The notes: generated by a model from the sequence alone, not told the origin. Positions 24,359 to 33,100 are shown, counted from the first letter of the stretch. The stretch is DNA of 40,824 nucleotides from Caryophanales bacterium UBA4100 (GCA_002383285.1 DFXU01000093.1:14349-55172); one strand, 5' to 3'. Program-made: numbers and translations.

Positions 24359-25987
24359 CTACTTCTGCCTAGAGGGCTGCACATTATAAAACTGTTTGCG
24401 GTAATCCTGTGGATTCATACCATAATGCTTACGGAACATCTTCGAGAAATGAGAGAAATTTGTATAATGAAACGATTTGGCGATATTGCTGACCAATTCA
24501 TCCGAATGTATAAGTAAATCTCTTGCTGTCTTCATCCGTTCCTGAACAATAAAGTCAGTAAGGCTCATCCCCACTTCTTTCTTAAACAGCCTAGATAAGT
24601 AAGAGGAGTTAATATGAACACAACTCGCAAGATCATCCCGTGAAATCTCATCATACATATGATCCGCGATATAATTTTTCACTTTATCAACAACGGTAGA
24701 CCCACGTTCAACAGCTACAAGATACTCTGTCACCATTCGAAATATTCGTTTGGTCCATTCCTGAAGCTGATCCAAGGATTTAACCGCCATAGCCTGATCT
24801 AATGCTTCGCCATTGGTAAATATCGTTTGGACAGATATACTCCGTTTGTGCAGTACATAATAGATCGTTTGAAGCAGAGAATGATATAAAGCACCCAGCG
24901 TTTCTGAGGTAACCTTGGCTTCCTTGCGTAGCTGACTAAACATATCATTCGCGAGTAAATCCAACTCCTCTAGCTTCCCCAGCTCCATGAGCTCAGACCA
25001 TTCGAATAATGCAGGTAGCTGCAGGGCTTCATTCTCATTCGGCTGCTCTTTAGAGAACAATACAGATTTGGACATGGTCACATTGTTATGCTCCATTTGT
25101 AAGAGAACATTATATGATTGCCATACGGTGTTAAGTGGAACCCATTCACCTATATAGCAAGAGATATTGCAAAATAAATATTTAGAGCATGCTTCAATAT
25201 ACTGCTTGCAGCTCTTCTTTAATTGCTCATAGGTTATATCTGGTTTCTGAGCTTCATCAGAATATAACAATACAAAATGCACACCATTACGGTCCTGTAT
25301 GACTTGCCCGGCCTGCTTACTTAGGATCATCTCATCTGCAGCATTCCTTAGTGCATATTCCATGATTTCCTCATCTTGTGAATTAAGCTTCTTCCCCCAC
25401 TGCTCGATGCTAATCATTATAAGCAATACCCTACTATTCATGGAGAGAGGCATCATATATGATTCTATGGCTTTCTCAATATGACTTTTCGTAGGAATAA
25501 TCCGCTGCCAGAACAAATCCTGCCAGAATCTTTCGAAGAGTACAGGTTTTTTCGCTTCCCATAAATCAAAGTATTGAGAATATGCTTCGTTTAATTGCTT
25601 CGTTCTTCTATCTTCTACAAGTTTATCAATGGCATTCTTCGCTGTTTGCCTTAGCAGCTCAAACTCAACTGGTTTTAGCAAATATTCAAAGCTACCTAAG
25701 TGAACAGCCCTCTGTGCGTATTTGAAATCAGCATGACAGGTTAAGAATATCGCTTCAATTGCAGGAAAGTGCTCCTTAACCCATTCCATAAGCTCGATCC
25801 CATTACCATCCGGCATCTCGATATCACAGATAATGATATCAATCTGTGTAGAAGCTATAACCTTTTTGGCCTGTTCTGTATTATAGGCTTTATGGATTTC
25901 AGAGAATTCAAGACTGCTCCAATCGACACCCTGTTCAACACCTTCAACTGCAAACCATTCATCATCTACAATAAGAAGCTTATACAT
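24359..25987 (-). CDS. yesN: AraC-type response regulator (YesN-like)
   Basis: Two-component response regulator that should activate the neighbouring sugar importer. From the ATG at 25987 (AAAGGAG 9 nt upstream) it has 542 residues. The receiver domain occupies about 1-120 with acidic pocket VDDE (7-10), phospho-acceptor Asp55 (IIICDIEMPDGNG) and the conserved Lys in YLLKPVE. A long linker follows. The C-terminal AraC/XylS double HTH covers about 440-535 (SRDDLASCVHINSSYLSRLFKKEVGMSLTDF, then SNIAKSFHYTNFSHFSKMFRKHYGMNPQDYRK, paraphrased from the frame). It overlaps the kinase gene by 8 nt. Confidence 0.92.
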   Translation of the reverse strand: MYKLLIVDDEWFAVEGVEQGVDWSSLEFSEIHKAYNTEQAKKVIASTQIDIIICDIEMPDGNGIELMEWVKEHFPAIEAIFLTCHADFKYAQRAVHLGSFEYLLKPVEFELLRQTAKNAIDKLVEDRRTKQLNEAYSQYFDLWEAKKPVLFERFWQDLFWQRIIPTKSHIEKAIESYMMPLSMNSRVLLIMISIEQWGKKLNSQDEEIMEYALRNAADEMILSKQAGQVIQDRNGVHFVLLYSDEAQKPDITYEQLKKSCKQYIEACSKYLFCNISCYIGEWVPLNTVWQSYNVLLQMEHNNVTMSKSVLFSKEQPNENEALQLPALFEWSELMELGKLEELDLLANDMFSQLRKEAKVTSETLGALYHSLLQTIYYVLHKRSISVQTIFTNGEALDQAMAVKSLDQLQEWTKRIFRMVTEYLVAVERGSTVVDKVKNYIADHMYDEISRDDLASCVHINSSYLSRLFKKEVGMSLTDFIVQERMKTARDLLIHSDELVSNIAKSFHYTNFSHFSKMFRKHYGMNPQDYRKQFYNVQPSRQK

Positions 25988-27731
25988 GGTTTTCAACTCC
26001 TTTATCAATTGGAATCACCATTCGAATGACAATACCTCTAGGATGCCCTGGCTCGAATTGAAGCTGAGAGGAATCACCATAACGCAGCTTTAGGCGACGA
26101 CGCACGTTCCAAACCCCAAGATGGTTATCAACAGAATCCGATTGCCAGGTGTCTTGCTGTAGCTCTAGTAGTTTGTCTGGCTCGATTCCACGACCATTAT
26201 CACTAATCAACACTTCATAAAGCTTGTCAGGCTTCTCCTTCGATCGAGTAACAGCTACGGTTATACAGAATGCCTCATCCCCCATTTGAAAACCATGAAG
26301 AATTGCATTCTCTACAAAGGGTTGAATTATAAGAGGGAGAATCGCTACCTCCTCTAACCCTGGCTCCACACAGGTCTTATAATGTATATGCTGTGGGAAA
26401 CGAAGCTGTTGAATCTCCAAGTAGCTTTCTATATGCTGCATTTCCTGAGAAACCGTAACGATAGATTTATTGGTTCTTGTAATAAAACGAAAGTAATTGG
26501 CAAGATGTGTTGATAATTTCTTGATCAGATCATTCTTCTTTAACTCAGCAAGATTGTAAATAATATTGATGGAATTCAGTAGAAAATGCGGATTTATCTG
26601 CACTTGCAAATGATTGAGCTCTGCCTGCTGTGTTCGAATCTGCTCCTCATATACGTTGATTTTCAAGCCTTGAATCTGATTGACCATATCGTTAAACGTT
26701 TCATTAATCATAATAAATTCTCTAGACTTATCATTATGAAGGCGAGTTTCGAATTCTCCTTGTTTGATTCGCCGCATCCCTGTAATGAGTTGTTTCATTG
26801 GCTTCAATAGAATATTCTGCAAGAAGATCAGGTAAAACACCAAGATGACTAGCCCCATAAGTGGAATGATAAATATCAGCCTCTGAAAATAAGGGAGTCT
26901 TTGTAGAAGGGTACTCTCGGGAATGAGCACAGCCAGATTGATATCTCCATACTGAGACTTGGCACTAACAAGCAAATAATTAATATTCATTGATAATGTG
27001 CTGAATAAATCCTCCTCATTGGGCAGTGTTATTCTATAGTTTGGTTTGTTCATCTCATCAATAGATAATTCAGTTAGGGGAACACCTTGGTCTGATACAA
27101 TGAGAGCCTCCCCATGGTTTCCAAGATCCAGAAAGTTCAAAGGAATCATCAGATTGTTAATATCAATCCAAGCTCCTACGACCTGGTTAAATTGAGTTTG
27201 TACTAATCGAATCAGTGCTATCTCGCCATCCTTGTGAATAAGTCTCCATCTATTATCCATAAATCCTTCGGCTTCATTATCTTGTATATATTCACTTAGC
27301 ACACTCTTGACCGTTTCAAATCTCAAGAAGCTCTCATTACTATTACCGATGAATAATGTGTTTAATAAGTCCTGCTGTTCAATAGAGTACACGAATATCA
27401 TATTCGCGTTCTTAAGGTTAGTAAGATCCTCATTCATCTTATTCCATATTCGTTGCTTAGCTATCACAGCCTCATTACTAGCTAAATTCGAATGGCCGAT
27501 GATGGCTAAATCCGAATCCTTCATGATAAATGTATATAGATAATTATCAATATTCTCAAATGTACTATCAATCTGATTCATATACATCGACAGTAAATTT
27601 TTATTCGATTGTCCCACCTGGGTACGGACAACATCCATCGCATAATAATTGTTGTACATTAGAAAAATAAACATAGGGATCGTTACGGCGCAGAAGCCAA
27701 TAATTAGCTTTAATCGCAGTGACCCTTTCAT
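25980..27731 (-). CDS. yesM: Sensor histidine kinase (YesM-like)
   Basis: Membrane sensor kinase, 583 residues, of the HPK7/YesM group. One membrane segment near residues 7-27 and another near 280-305 enclose a roughly 250-residue extracellular sensing domain. A HAMP domain follows (LKPMKQLITGMRRIKQGEFETRL). The His_kinase motif QINPHFLLNSINIIYNL holds the phospho-accepting His, and the ATPase domain has IIQPFVENAILHGF and ISDNGRGIE. It overlaps lacI by 4 nt (ATGA) and yesN by 8 nt, so all three regulators form one translation-coupled operon. Confidence 0.92.
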   Translation of the reverse strand: MKGSLRLKLIIGFCAVTIPMFIFLMYNNYYAMDVVRTQVGQSNKNLLSMYMNQIDSTFENIDNYLYTFIMKDSDLAIIGHSNLASNEAVIAKQRIWNKMNEDLTNLKNANMIFVYSIEQQDLLNTLFIGNSNESFLRFETVKSVLSEYIQDNEAEGFMDNRWRLIHKDGEIALIRLVQTQFNQVVGAWIDINNLMIPLNFLDLGNHGEALIVSDQGVPLTELSIDEMNKPNYRITLPNEEDLFSTLSMNINYLLVSAKSQYGDINLAVLIPESTLLQRLPYFQRLIFIIPLMGLVILVFYLIFLQNILLKPMKQLITGMRRIKQGEFETRLHNDKSREFIMINETFNDMVNQIQGLKINVYEEQIRTQQAELNHLQVQINPHFLLNSINIIYNLAELKKNDLIKKLSTHLANYFRFITRTNKSIVTVSQEMQHIESYLEIQQLRFPQHIHYKTCVEPGLEEVAILPLIIQPFVENAILHGFQMGDEAFCITVAVTRSKEKPDKLYEVLISDNGRGIEPDKLLELQQDTWQSDSVDNHLGVWNVRRRLKLRYGDSSQLQFEPGHPRGIVIRMVIPIDKGVENHV

Positions 27732-28756
27732 GATGTTATCCTACTGACCGATTGTCTCTTCATCAGTTCTAGCGGTAGAATAATTTCTTCAATGTCCTCA
27801 GCAACATCCCCGTGAATGGTCTGTAGTATATATTGCGCTGCCATGAGTCCTTTTGCTTTAATATCCTGTCGGATCGTTGTTAATTGAGGGATAAACATGC
27901 TCGACATCATGATATCATCAAATCCTATGACAGATATGTCTCCTGGTACATGCTTGCCTGCTTCCTGCAGACCACTGATAATCCCAAAGGCCACCATATC
28001 TGCCGTTGCAAATATTCCTGTAATCTCCGGATGCTTCATTGCAATACATTTACCTGCTATTACCCCGTGCTCATAGCTTACTGAATCCTCATAGATATAA
28101 CTGGAATGATAAGACAATTGAGCTTCTTCCATTGCCCTCTTATAGCCCAACACCCGCTTCTCTACAACACCATCCTTCTTTATCAATCCTGTTACAAGCG
28201 CAATATGGGTATGTCCATTATCAATCAAATGTCTTGTTGCCATATAGCCGCCTAGCTCATCATCACAACCAATTTTCTTGAATTGAGAATCATTGATATA
28301 GCTGTCAATGAGGATAATAGGAATATTCACTTTCCTTAGCTCTTCATAGAGGCTCTCGTTGTAAATGCCCATGATAATGGCCCCATCTAGATTTCTCTGC
28401 ATAGAGAGATCTGAATACTCTTTGCCTACCTCCATGCCCGTTAAAATCATATGATAATTATGCTTCCGAAGCTCGCTTTCGATAACGCTTACAATTTCAC
28501 TGTAGAAAGGATTCTCAAGAATCATGCGGCTCTGCTCTTCCGTCTCAGGAATGATAACCCCTATCAAATTCGATTTATTATTAACAAGGCTTCTAGCTGA
28601 AATGTTTGGTGTGTAATTTAGTAAAGTGACAGCAGCTTGGATCCGGTCGTACGTTTCTGTAGATATCTTCGACTCTTTTCCATTAAGCGCGTAAGATATA
28701 GCTGCTATTGATACACCTGCGGCTTTGGCAACATCCTTGATGGTCGTTCTCTTCAT
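27728..28756 (-). CDS. LacI-family transcriptional regulator
   Basis: Sugar-responsive regulator of 342 residues. The N-terminal HTH is TIKDVAKAAGVSIAAISYALNG (residues 4-25), followed by the hinge helix SARSLVNNKSNLIGVIIP and a periplasmic-binding-protein-like effector domain with IGFDDIMMSSMFIPQLTTI. It is the first gene of the operon with yesM and yesN. A perfect palindrome TTAAACGTTTAA lies 24 nt upstream of its start and is a likely self-operator. The effector sugar is unknown. Confidence 0.92.
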   Translation of the reverse strand: MKRTTIKDVAKAAGVSIAAISYALNGKESKISTETYDRIQAAVTLLNYTPNISARSLVNNKSNLIGVIIPETEEQSRMILENPFYSEIVSVIESELRKHNYHMILTGMEVGKEYSDLSMQRNLDGAIIMGIYNESLYEELRKVNIPIILIDSYINDSQFKKIGCDDELGGYMATRHLIDNGHTHIALVTGLIKKDGVVEKRVLGYKRAMEEAQLSYHSSYIYEDSVSYEHGVIAGKCIAMKHPEITGIFATADMVAFGIISGLQEAGKHVPGDISVIGFDDIMMSSMFIPQLTTIRQDIKAKGLMAAQYILQTIHGDVAEDIEEIILPLELMKRQSVSRITS

Positions 28757-28780
28757 AGCACCACCCCAATCAATCGTAAA

Positions 28781-28792
28781 TTAAACGTTTAA
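28781..28792. promoter_or_regulatory. LacI-type operator palindrome
   Basis: TTAAACGTTTAA is a perfect 12-bp palindrome with a central CG, the pattern bound by LacI-family dimers. It lies 24 nt upstream of the lacI-like start codon, consistent with autoregulation. Confidence 0.65.
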
Positions 28793-28839
28793 CCAATTGT
28801 ACAACGGGTGCCGTATTTAATCAATCAGACATAAGAAAA

Positions 28840-28876
28840 AGCCTATCCCGAAGCTGAAACGCTTCCGAGATAGGCT
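28840..28876 (-). terminator. Strong intrinsic terminator of pbuG
   Basis: On the minus strand the arms AGCCTATCTCGGAAGC and GCTTCGGGATAGGCT form a 15-bp stem with a G-T pair and a 6-nt loop, followed by TTTTTCTT. It lies just after the permease stop codon. Confidence 0.92.
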
Positions 28877-28890
28877 AGTTAGACGAATCA

Positions 28891-30249
28891 TTATCTCAAG
28901 AACACGAAGTAACAGATGAATACCACGAACAGGAAGTACATAACCGGATGAACCTTGTTGGCCTCACCCTTGGCGATCTTAATGATCGGATAGAGTATAA
29001 AGCCAAGCGCAATACCATTAGCAATACTGTAAGTCAGAGGCATAGCCACAACAGCGATGAATGCAGGCAATGCTTCATCGAATTGCTCCCAGTCAATCTT
29101 CTTCAGTGCAGATGCCATAAGAACACCTACAATAATCAAGGCTGGTGCTGTAACAAAGCCATCAACGACTGACAACAATGGGAAGAAGAATAGAGCTAAT
29201 AGGAAGAAGAAGGCTGTCGAAACAGCGGTGAAACCAGTACGTCCACCTGCAGCAACACCTGCAGACGATTCAATGTAAGAAGTAGTAGTCGATGTCCCCA
29301 CAACCGCACCTGCAATAGTAGCTATTGAATCTGATGCTAATGCTCTGCCCGCACGAGGAAGCTTATCATCCTTATCGATTAGACCCGCTTGACTTGCTAC
29401 TCCGAACAAGGTTCCCGCTGTATCGAAGAAATCTACGAAGAGGAAGGTGAAGATGATAACAATCATGTTCAACGTCCACATATCAGCAGTGAACAGGTGA
29501 TCGAATAGTGCGAATAGAGCTGTAGGATCTGGAGGAAGGTCTACGACACCATCTGGTGTATTCACAATACTGAAGATCATACCCACAATCGAAGTAATTA
29601 CAATACCGTAGAAGATAGCTCCATAAATCTTACGCACCATCAAGATGACCGTCACAACGATGCCGAATAGAGCTAGTAATGTACCTTTGTTATCAAGATT
29701 AAAATCACCTAGTCCTACAAACGTAGCCTCATTAGCAACAATAATCCCCGCATTCTTCATTCCGATAAAAGCAATGAATAATCCAATACCCGCTGCTGCG
29801 CCGAACTTCAGGGATGAAGGAATGGCATTGATGATGGCTTCTCTAATACCCGTGAATGCAAGTATTAAGAAGATTACTCCCGATATGAATACTGCACCTA
29901 AAGCCTGCTCCCATGGAATTCCTGAGCCTATAACTACTGTGTATGCAAAAAATGCGTTCAGTCCCATCCCCGGCGCTAACGCAATCGGATACCTGGCATA
30001 CAGACCCATAACTAACGATCCGATAATTGCAGCGATTGCAGTTGCTGTAAAGACAGCGCCTGTATCCATTCCTGCATCTCCAAGTATAAGGGGATTAACG
30101 ACCAATATGTATGCCATTGCCAAGAAGGTTGTAAAGCCTGCGATAAACTCCTTGCGGTACGATGTCTTGAACTTACCAAATTCAAAATACTTTGCCAGAC
30201 CTGTCTCAGTGCTGCTACTGCCTTTACTTCCACTTCCACGATTAGCCAC
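28891..30249 (-). CDS. pbuG: Hypoxanthine/guanine-type permease (NCS2/AzgA family, PbuG-like)
   Basis: Proton-coupled purine base importer, 452 residues with about 12-14 membrane segments. A hydrophilic Gly/Ser-rich N terminus precedes KYFEFGKFKTSYRKEFIAGFTTFLAMAYILVVNPLIL. AzgA/PbuG hallmarks are GMGLNAFFAYTVVIG and VDFFDTAGTLFGVASQAG. The start is a GTG at 30249 with AGGAGG 7 nt upstream. The gene has its own promoter with a PurBox pair and a long structured leader, so it should be switched on when purines are short. guaA lies upstream. Guanine/hypoxanthine versus adenine preference cannot be told. Confidence 0.9.
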   Translation of the reverse strand: MANRGSGSKGSSSTETGLAKYFEFGKFKTSYRKEFIAGFTTFLAMAYILVVNPLILGDAGMDTGAVFTATAIAAIIGSLVMGLYARYPIALAPGMGLNAFFAYTVVIGSGIPWEQALGAVFISGVIFLILAFTGIREAIINAIPSSLKFGAAAGIGLFIAFIGMKNAGIIVANEATFVGLGDFNLDNKGTLLALFGIVVTVILMVRKIYGAIFYGIVITSIVGMIFSIVNTPDGVVDLPPDPTALFALFDHLFTADMWTLNMIVIIFTFLFVDFFDTAGTLFGVASQAGLIDKDDKLPRAGRALASDSIATIAGAVVGTSTTTSYIESSAGVAAGGRTGFTAVSTAFFFLLALFFFPLLSVVDGFVTAPALIIVGVLMASALKKIDWEQFDEALPAFIAVVAMPLTYSIANGIALGFILYPIIKIAKGEANKVHPVMYFLFVVFICYFVFLR

Positions 30250-30440
30250 GTAACATCCTCCTAAAAGTTTTGTTTAACATATAGCTTACGAGGTTAGAGC
30301 ATGAATACAAAAGTACCTCGTAGGCATAAGCTAAGTTTTTGATGACCACGTAAGCGGTCGATAAAACAACCTCGTTAGCGAAACCTATGTTTGGTGTAGC
30401 AAGAACATTAGTATTCACGAATATGGAATAGCCTATGTCC
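30250..30440 (-). ncRNA. Structured leader of pbuG with competing pairings (candidate cis-regulatory RNA)
   Basis: The transcript from the PurBox promoter should carry about 190 nt before the GTG. Three segments can compete. On plus coordinates, A (30368-30378) contains AACCTCGTT and its RNA reads ACGAGGTT; C (30314-30333) can pair with D (30282-30296) as a 7-bp plus 6-bp stem with a 6-nt bulge; A can instead pair with D over 8 bp. A further 6-bp hairpin GACCGC-TTAC-GTGGTC (30343-30358) lies between A and C. The conserved purine-riboswitch core was not found, and no T-run follows D. Confidence 0.4.
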
Positions 30441-30446
30441 AATTTC

Positions 30447-30476
30447 ATTTTAAGACTCGTCTATTCAAATTGTCAA
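30447..30476 (-). promoter_or_regulatory. Sigma-A promoter of pbuG
   Basis: On the minus strand TTGACA (30476-30471) and TAAAAT (30452-30447) are 18 nt apart, exactly the same boxes and spacing as at the pur operon promoter. Predicted start near 30440. Confidence 0.8.
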
Positions 30477-30479
30477 TGA

Positions 30480-30525
30480 AAAACCGAACAATAAACCCAT
30501 GATATTCGGGTAATCGTTCGGTTTC
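30480..30525. promoter_or_regulatory. PurBox pair (PurR operator) upstream of pbuG
   Basis: AAAACCGAACAAT (30480-30492, plus) is a perfect match to AWWWCCGAACWWT. The inverted partner GAAACCGAACGAT (30525-30513, minus) has two mismatches. They are 20 nt apart and directly upstream of the -35 box, as at purE. Confidence 0.88.
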
Positions 30526-30583
30526 GACAGTATTTTGGTGTTGCATACAATTAATGGAAACGGTTACTTAGAATTATCACTAC

Positions 30584-32122
30584 CTATTCCCACTCAATCG
30601 TAGCAGGCGGCTTTGATGTAATATCATAAACAATTCGGTTGACGTTATCCACTTCATTCACGATTCGAGTCGAGATAATCTCGAGAACCTCATAAGGAAT
30701 ACGCGCCCAATCCGCTGTCATCCCATCAATGGAGGTTACGGCACGGATTCCTACGGTATACGAATACGTACGGTCATCTCCCATAACACCGACACTCTTC
30801 ATGTCCGGCAATGCAGTGAAGTACTGCCAGATCTCACGATCTAGGCCTGCCTTAGCAATCTCTTCACGAAGGATTGCATCAGACTCACGTACAATCTCCA
30901 GCTTGTCCGGTGTAACTTCACCAAGAACTCGAATCGCTAAGCCTGGGCCTGGGAATGGTTGTCTCATAACGATAGCATCAGGTAGACCACACTCAGCTCC
31001 GACCTTACGCACCTCATCCTTAAACAGAGCCTTCAACGGCTCAACAAGCTTGAATCTCATATTCTCGGGCAAGCCACCAACATTATGGTGAGACTTGATT
31101 GTCTTAGCCGTAGCAGTTCCACTCTCGATAATGTCTGTATAGAGTGTGCCTTGTGCTAAGAAATCAAAATCACCAAGACTCACTGACTCTTCCTCGAACA
31201 CACGGATGAATTCATTACCTATAATTTTCCGCTTCATCTCAGGATCCGTCACACCGACCAAGTTACCTAAGAAACGCTCACTCGCATCTATCTTCACTAC
31301 ATGCATATCAAATTTCCCAACGAATGTCTCCATGACACTTTCCGCTTCGTCCTTACGCAGCATTCCGTGGTCAATGAACATACAGGTTAACTGAGGACCG
31401 ATTGCTTTGTGGAGAAGAATAGCGACTACAGAGGAATCTACGCCTCCAGACAATGCACACAAAACCTTCTTATCGCCGACCTGATCACGAATATCGCGAA
31501 TTGTGTCCTCTATGAAGGTTTCCATACTCCACTGACCTTCACATCCACAAATATCGAACAAGAAATTTTTAATCATCTCATTACCATATACGGAATGGCG
31601 AACCTCCGGATGGAATTGAACGGCGAATAGACGCTTCTCGGGATGGCTCATTGCTGCGACAGGCGCATGGTCTGTACTTGCATCCACAATAAACCCTTCT
31701 GGAAGCTTCGAAACTAGATCTCCATGGCTCATCCACACCAGTTGATCCCTCTGAAGACCTTTCGTTAATTGGCTATCGGCTTGGAATTCAACCGTCGCTT
31801 TGCCATATTCACGCTTCAGCGCACGTTCCACCTTACCTTGAAGTTGGTGTGACATGAGCTGCATCCCATAACAAATCCCGAGGATTGGTATACCTAGCTC
31901 ATAGATGCGCATGTCAACAACGGGAGACTCTTCACCATATACACTAGCTGGTCCGCCTGAGAATACGATCCCCATAGGGTTGAGCTCCTGGATTCGTTCT
32001 ACAGATGTATTGTAAGGCAATAGCTCACTATAGACACCCAGATCACGAATTCTGCGAGCGATTAATTGGTTATACTGTCCTCCGAAATCAAGGACGACGA
32101 TCATTTCATTAGGCTTATCCAT
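30584..32122 (-). CDS. guaA: GMP synthase (glutamine-hydrolysing)
   Basis: Converts XMP to GMP. The N-terminal class I amidotransferase domain has Cys84 (ILGICYGMQLM), His171 and Glu173 (VQFHPEVRHS). The ATP-pyrophosphatase domain has the P-loop-like LSGGVDSS (residues 224-231), and the C-terminal dimerisation domain ends RIVYDITSKPPATIEWE, the standard GuaA end. Length is 512 residues. AAGGAG lies 6 nt before the ATG. It is 46 nt downstream of a ThuA-like gene and upstream of pbuG. Confidence 0.98.
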   Translation of the reverse strand: MDKPNEMIVVLDFGGQYNQLIARRIRDLGVYSELLPYNTSVERIQELNPMGIVFSGGPASVYGEESPVVDMRIYELGIPILGICYGMQLMSHQLQGKVERALKREYGKATVEFQADSQLTKGLQRDQLVWMSHGDLVSKLPEGFIVDASTDHAPVAAMSHPEKRLFAVQFHPEVRHSVYGNEMIKNFLFDICGCEGQWSMETFIEDTIRDIRDQVGDKKVLCALSGGVDSSVVAILLHKAIGPQLTCMFIDHGMLRKDEAESVMETFVGKFDMHVVKIDASERFLGNLVGVTDPEMKRKIIGNEFIRVFEEESVSLGDFDFLAQGTLYTDIIESGTATAKTIKSHHNVGGLPENMRFKLVEPLKALFKDEVRKVGAECGLPDAIVMRQPFPGPGLAIRVLGEVTPDKLEIVRESDAILREEIAKAGLDREIWQYFTALPDMKSVGVMGDDRTYSYTVGIRAVTSIDGMTADWARIPYEVLEIISTRIVNEVDNVNRIVYDITSKPPATIEWE

Positions 32123-32168
32123 GCCGATCTCCTTCTCAACTCAAAATAATAATGGCTGTTTCTGTTTC

Positions 32169-32804
32169 TTACTTACGCAGCGCCCAATCGCAGCTTTGTT
32201 TAATAAGCTTACGATAAGCTGGGATGTGGAAAGGTCCAATGTCGTGGCCTGGCATCAGGTACACAACTCGTCCAAGCCCATACTCATGAGCCCAAGCTGC
32301 TTGAACTTTAGCTCCCTCATGCTCGTATTCCAATAGGACAGTTCGATCCGTATAAGGAATATACTCATATTGATAAGGCTCATCATTGATAGTGAAACCT
32401 TCAACACCGCTAATAATAGGATGATCTGTTGCCGCAATCTCCACATCGATTGTTCGATAAGGAGGATGTCCTGTGAATTTTGCACCAATCATATGGCACA
32501 GCTCCGGACGCTTCTGCAATGATATCCCACAGTGGATTACAACTAACGCTCCACCATTACTTACGAAGGACAACAGTCCTGCGGTCTGTTCTGGTGTAAC
32601 TGCGGTTTTCCATTTGTCTGCATAAGAGATGAATAGATCATAATCCTGAATCCGTTCGGATACAAGTGAATCATAATCCTCTGTACATTCCACAGACATA
32701 CTTTCACCTAAGATAGACGTGAGCTCCTGATCAACTGGATGGAATGGGTGCCAATCAGGCTTCGAATAATCTCCTAGTATACAGGCTTTAATCTGATTTG
32801 TCAT
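32169..32804 (-). CDS. ThuA-like domain protein (second copy)
   Basis: A 211-residue glutamine-amidotransferase-like ThuA protein. It starts MTNQIKACILGDYSKPDWHPF. Family features are DYDLFISYADKWKTAVT, GGALVVIHCGISLQKRPEL, KFTGHPPYRTIDVEIAATDHPIISGV and GLGRVVYLMPGHDIGPFHIPAYRKLI. It is shorter than and clearly divergent from the ThuA protein at 18805-19521, so the two are not recent duplicates. AAGGAGG precedes its ATG. The short gap to guaA suggests cotranscription, but no functional link to GMP synthesis is known to me. Confidence 0.82.
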   Translation of the reverse strand: MTNQIKACILGDYSKPDWHPFHPVDQELTSILGESMSVECTEDYDSLVSERIQDYDLFISYADKWKTAVTPEQTAGLLSFVSNGGALVVIHCGISLQKRPELCHMIGAKFTGHPPYRTIDVEIAATDHPIISGVEGFTINDEPYQYEYIPYTDRTVLLEYEHEGAKVQAAWAHEYGLGRVVYLMPGHDIGPFHIPAYRKLIKQSCDWALRK

Positions 32805-32836
32805 GATGGTTGACCTCCTTGTTGTATTAAATCGAA

Positions 32837-32888
32837 TGTTGAATATTACGTCCCCACTGAATTGTTGAATATTACATTCTCCACTAAA
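32837..32888. repeat. 26-bp direct repeat, two copies
   Basis: Two units starting GTTGAATATTAC at 32837 and 32863, sharing a CCACT(G/A)AATT end with a few differences, just upstream of the ThuA-like gene's ribosome binding site. Confidence 0.8.
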
Positions 32889-33100
32889 TTGAATAACGGC
32901 CTACCAGGCCCTTATTAACAATCAAAACTAGATTTCCCTCTGATTTAGCGGTCTGCTAGGCCTTTAACTCTATGTAATCATACGAAAATGGGGGATTATT
33001 AGCTCACTGCTCTAAAATAAAAGCCCATGAGGCCGTTATAATTGGTATAATCGGTGTTATGTTAACATTTAAAGGTCAGATAGACCCTTACCCATTTGTT

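Larger units (their letters stand above)
30250..30583. other. guaA-pbuG intergenic region
   Basis: Besides the PurBoxes, promoter and leader described separately, the 58 nt next to guaA hold no recognisable terminator. No gene seen. Confidence 0.6.

Noticed and set aside
29645..30253. 202-residue plus-strand frame
   Set aside because: It is entirely antisense to the pbuG coding region and its sequence reflects the permease codons in reverse.
30250..30440. Purine (guanine/adenine) riboswitch before pbuG
   Set aside because: The conserved junction segments of that class (TATGG..., GTTTCTACC) are not found, although the leader is long and structured.
30242..30448. 68-residue frame across the pbuG leader
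   Set aside because: Its ATG overlaps the -10 box, upstream of the predicted transcription start, so it would not be on the mRNA.
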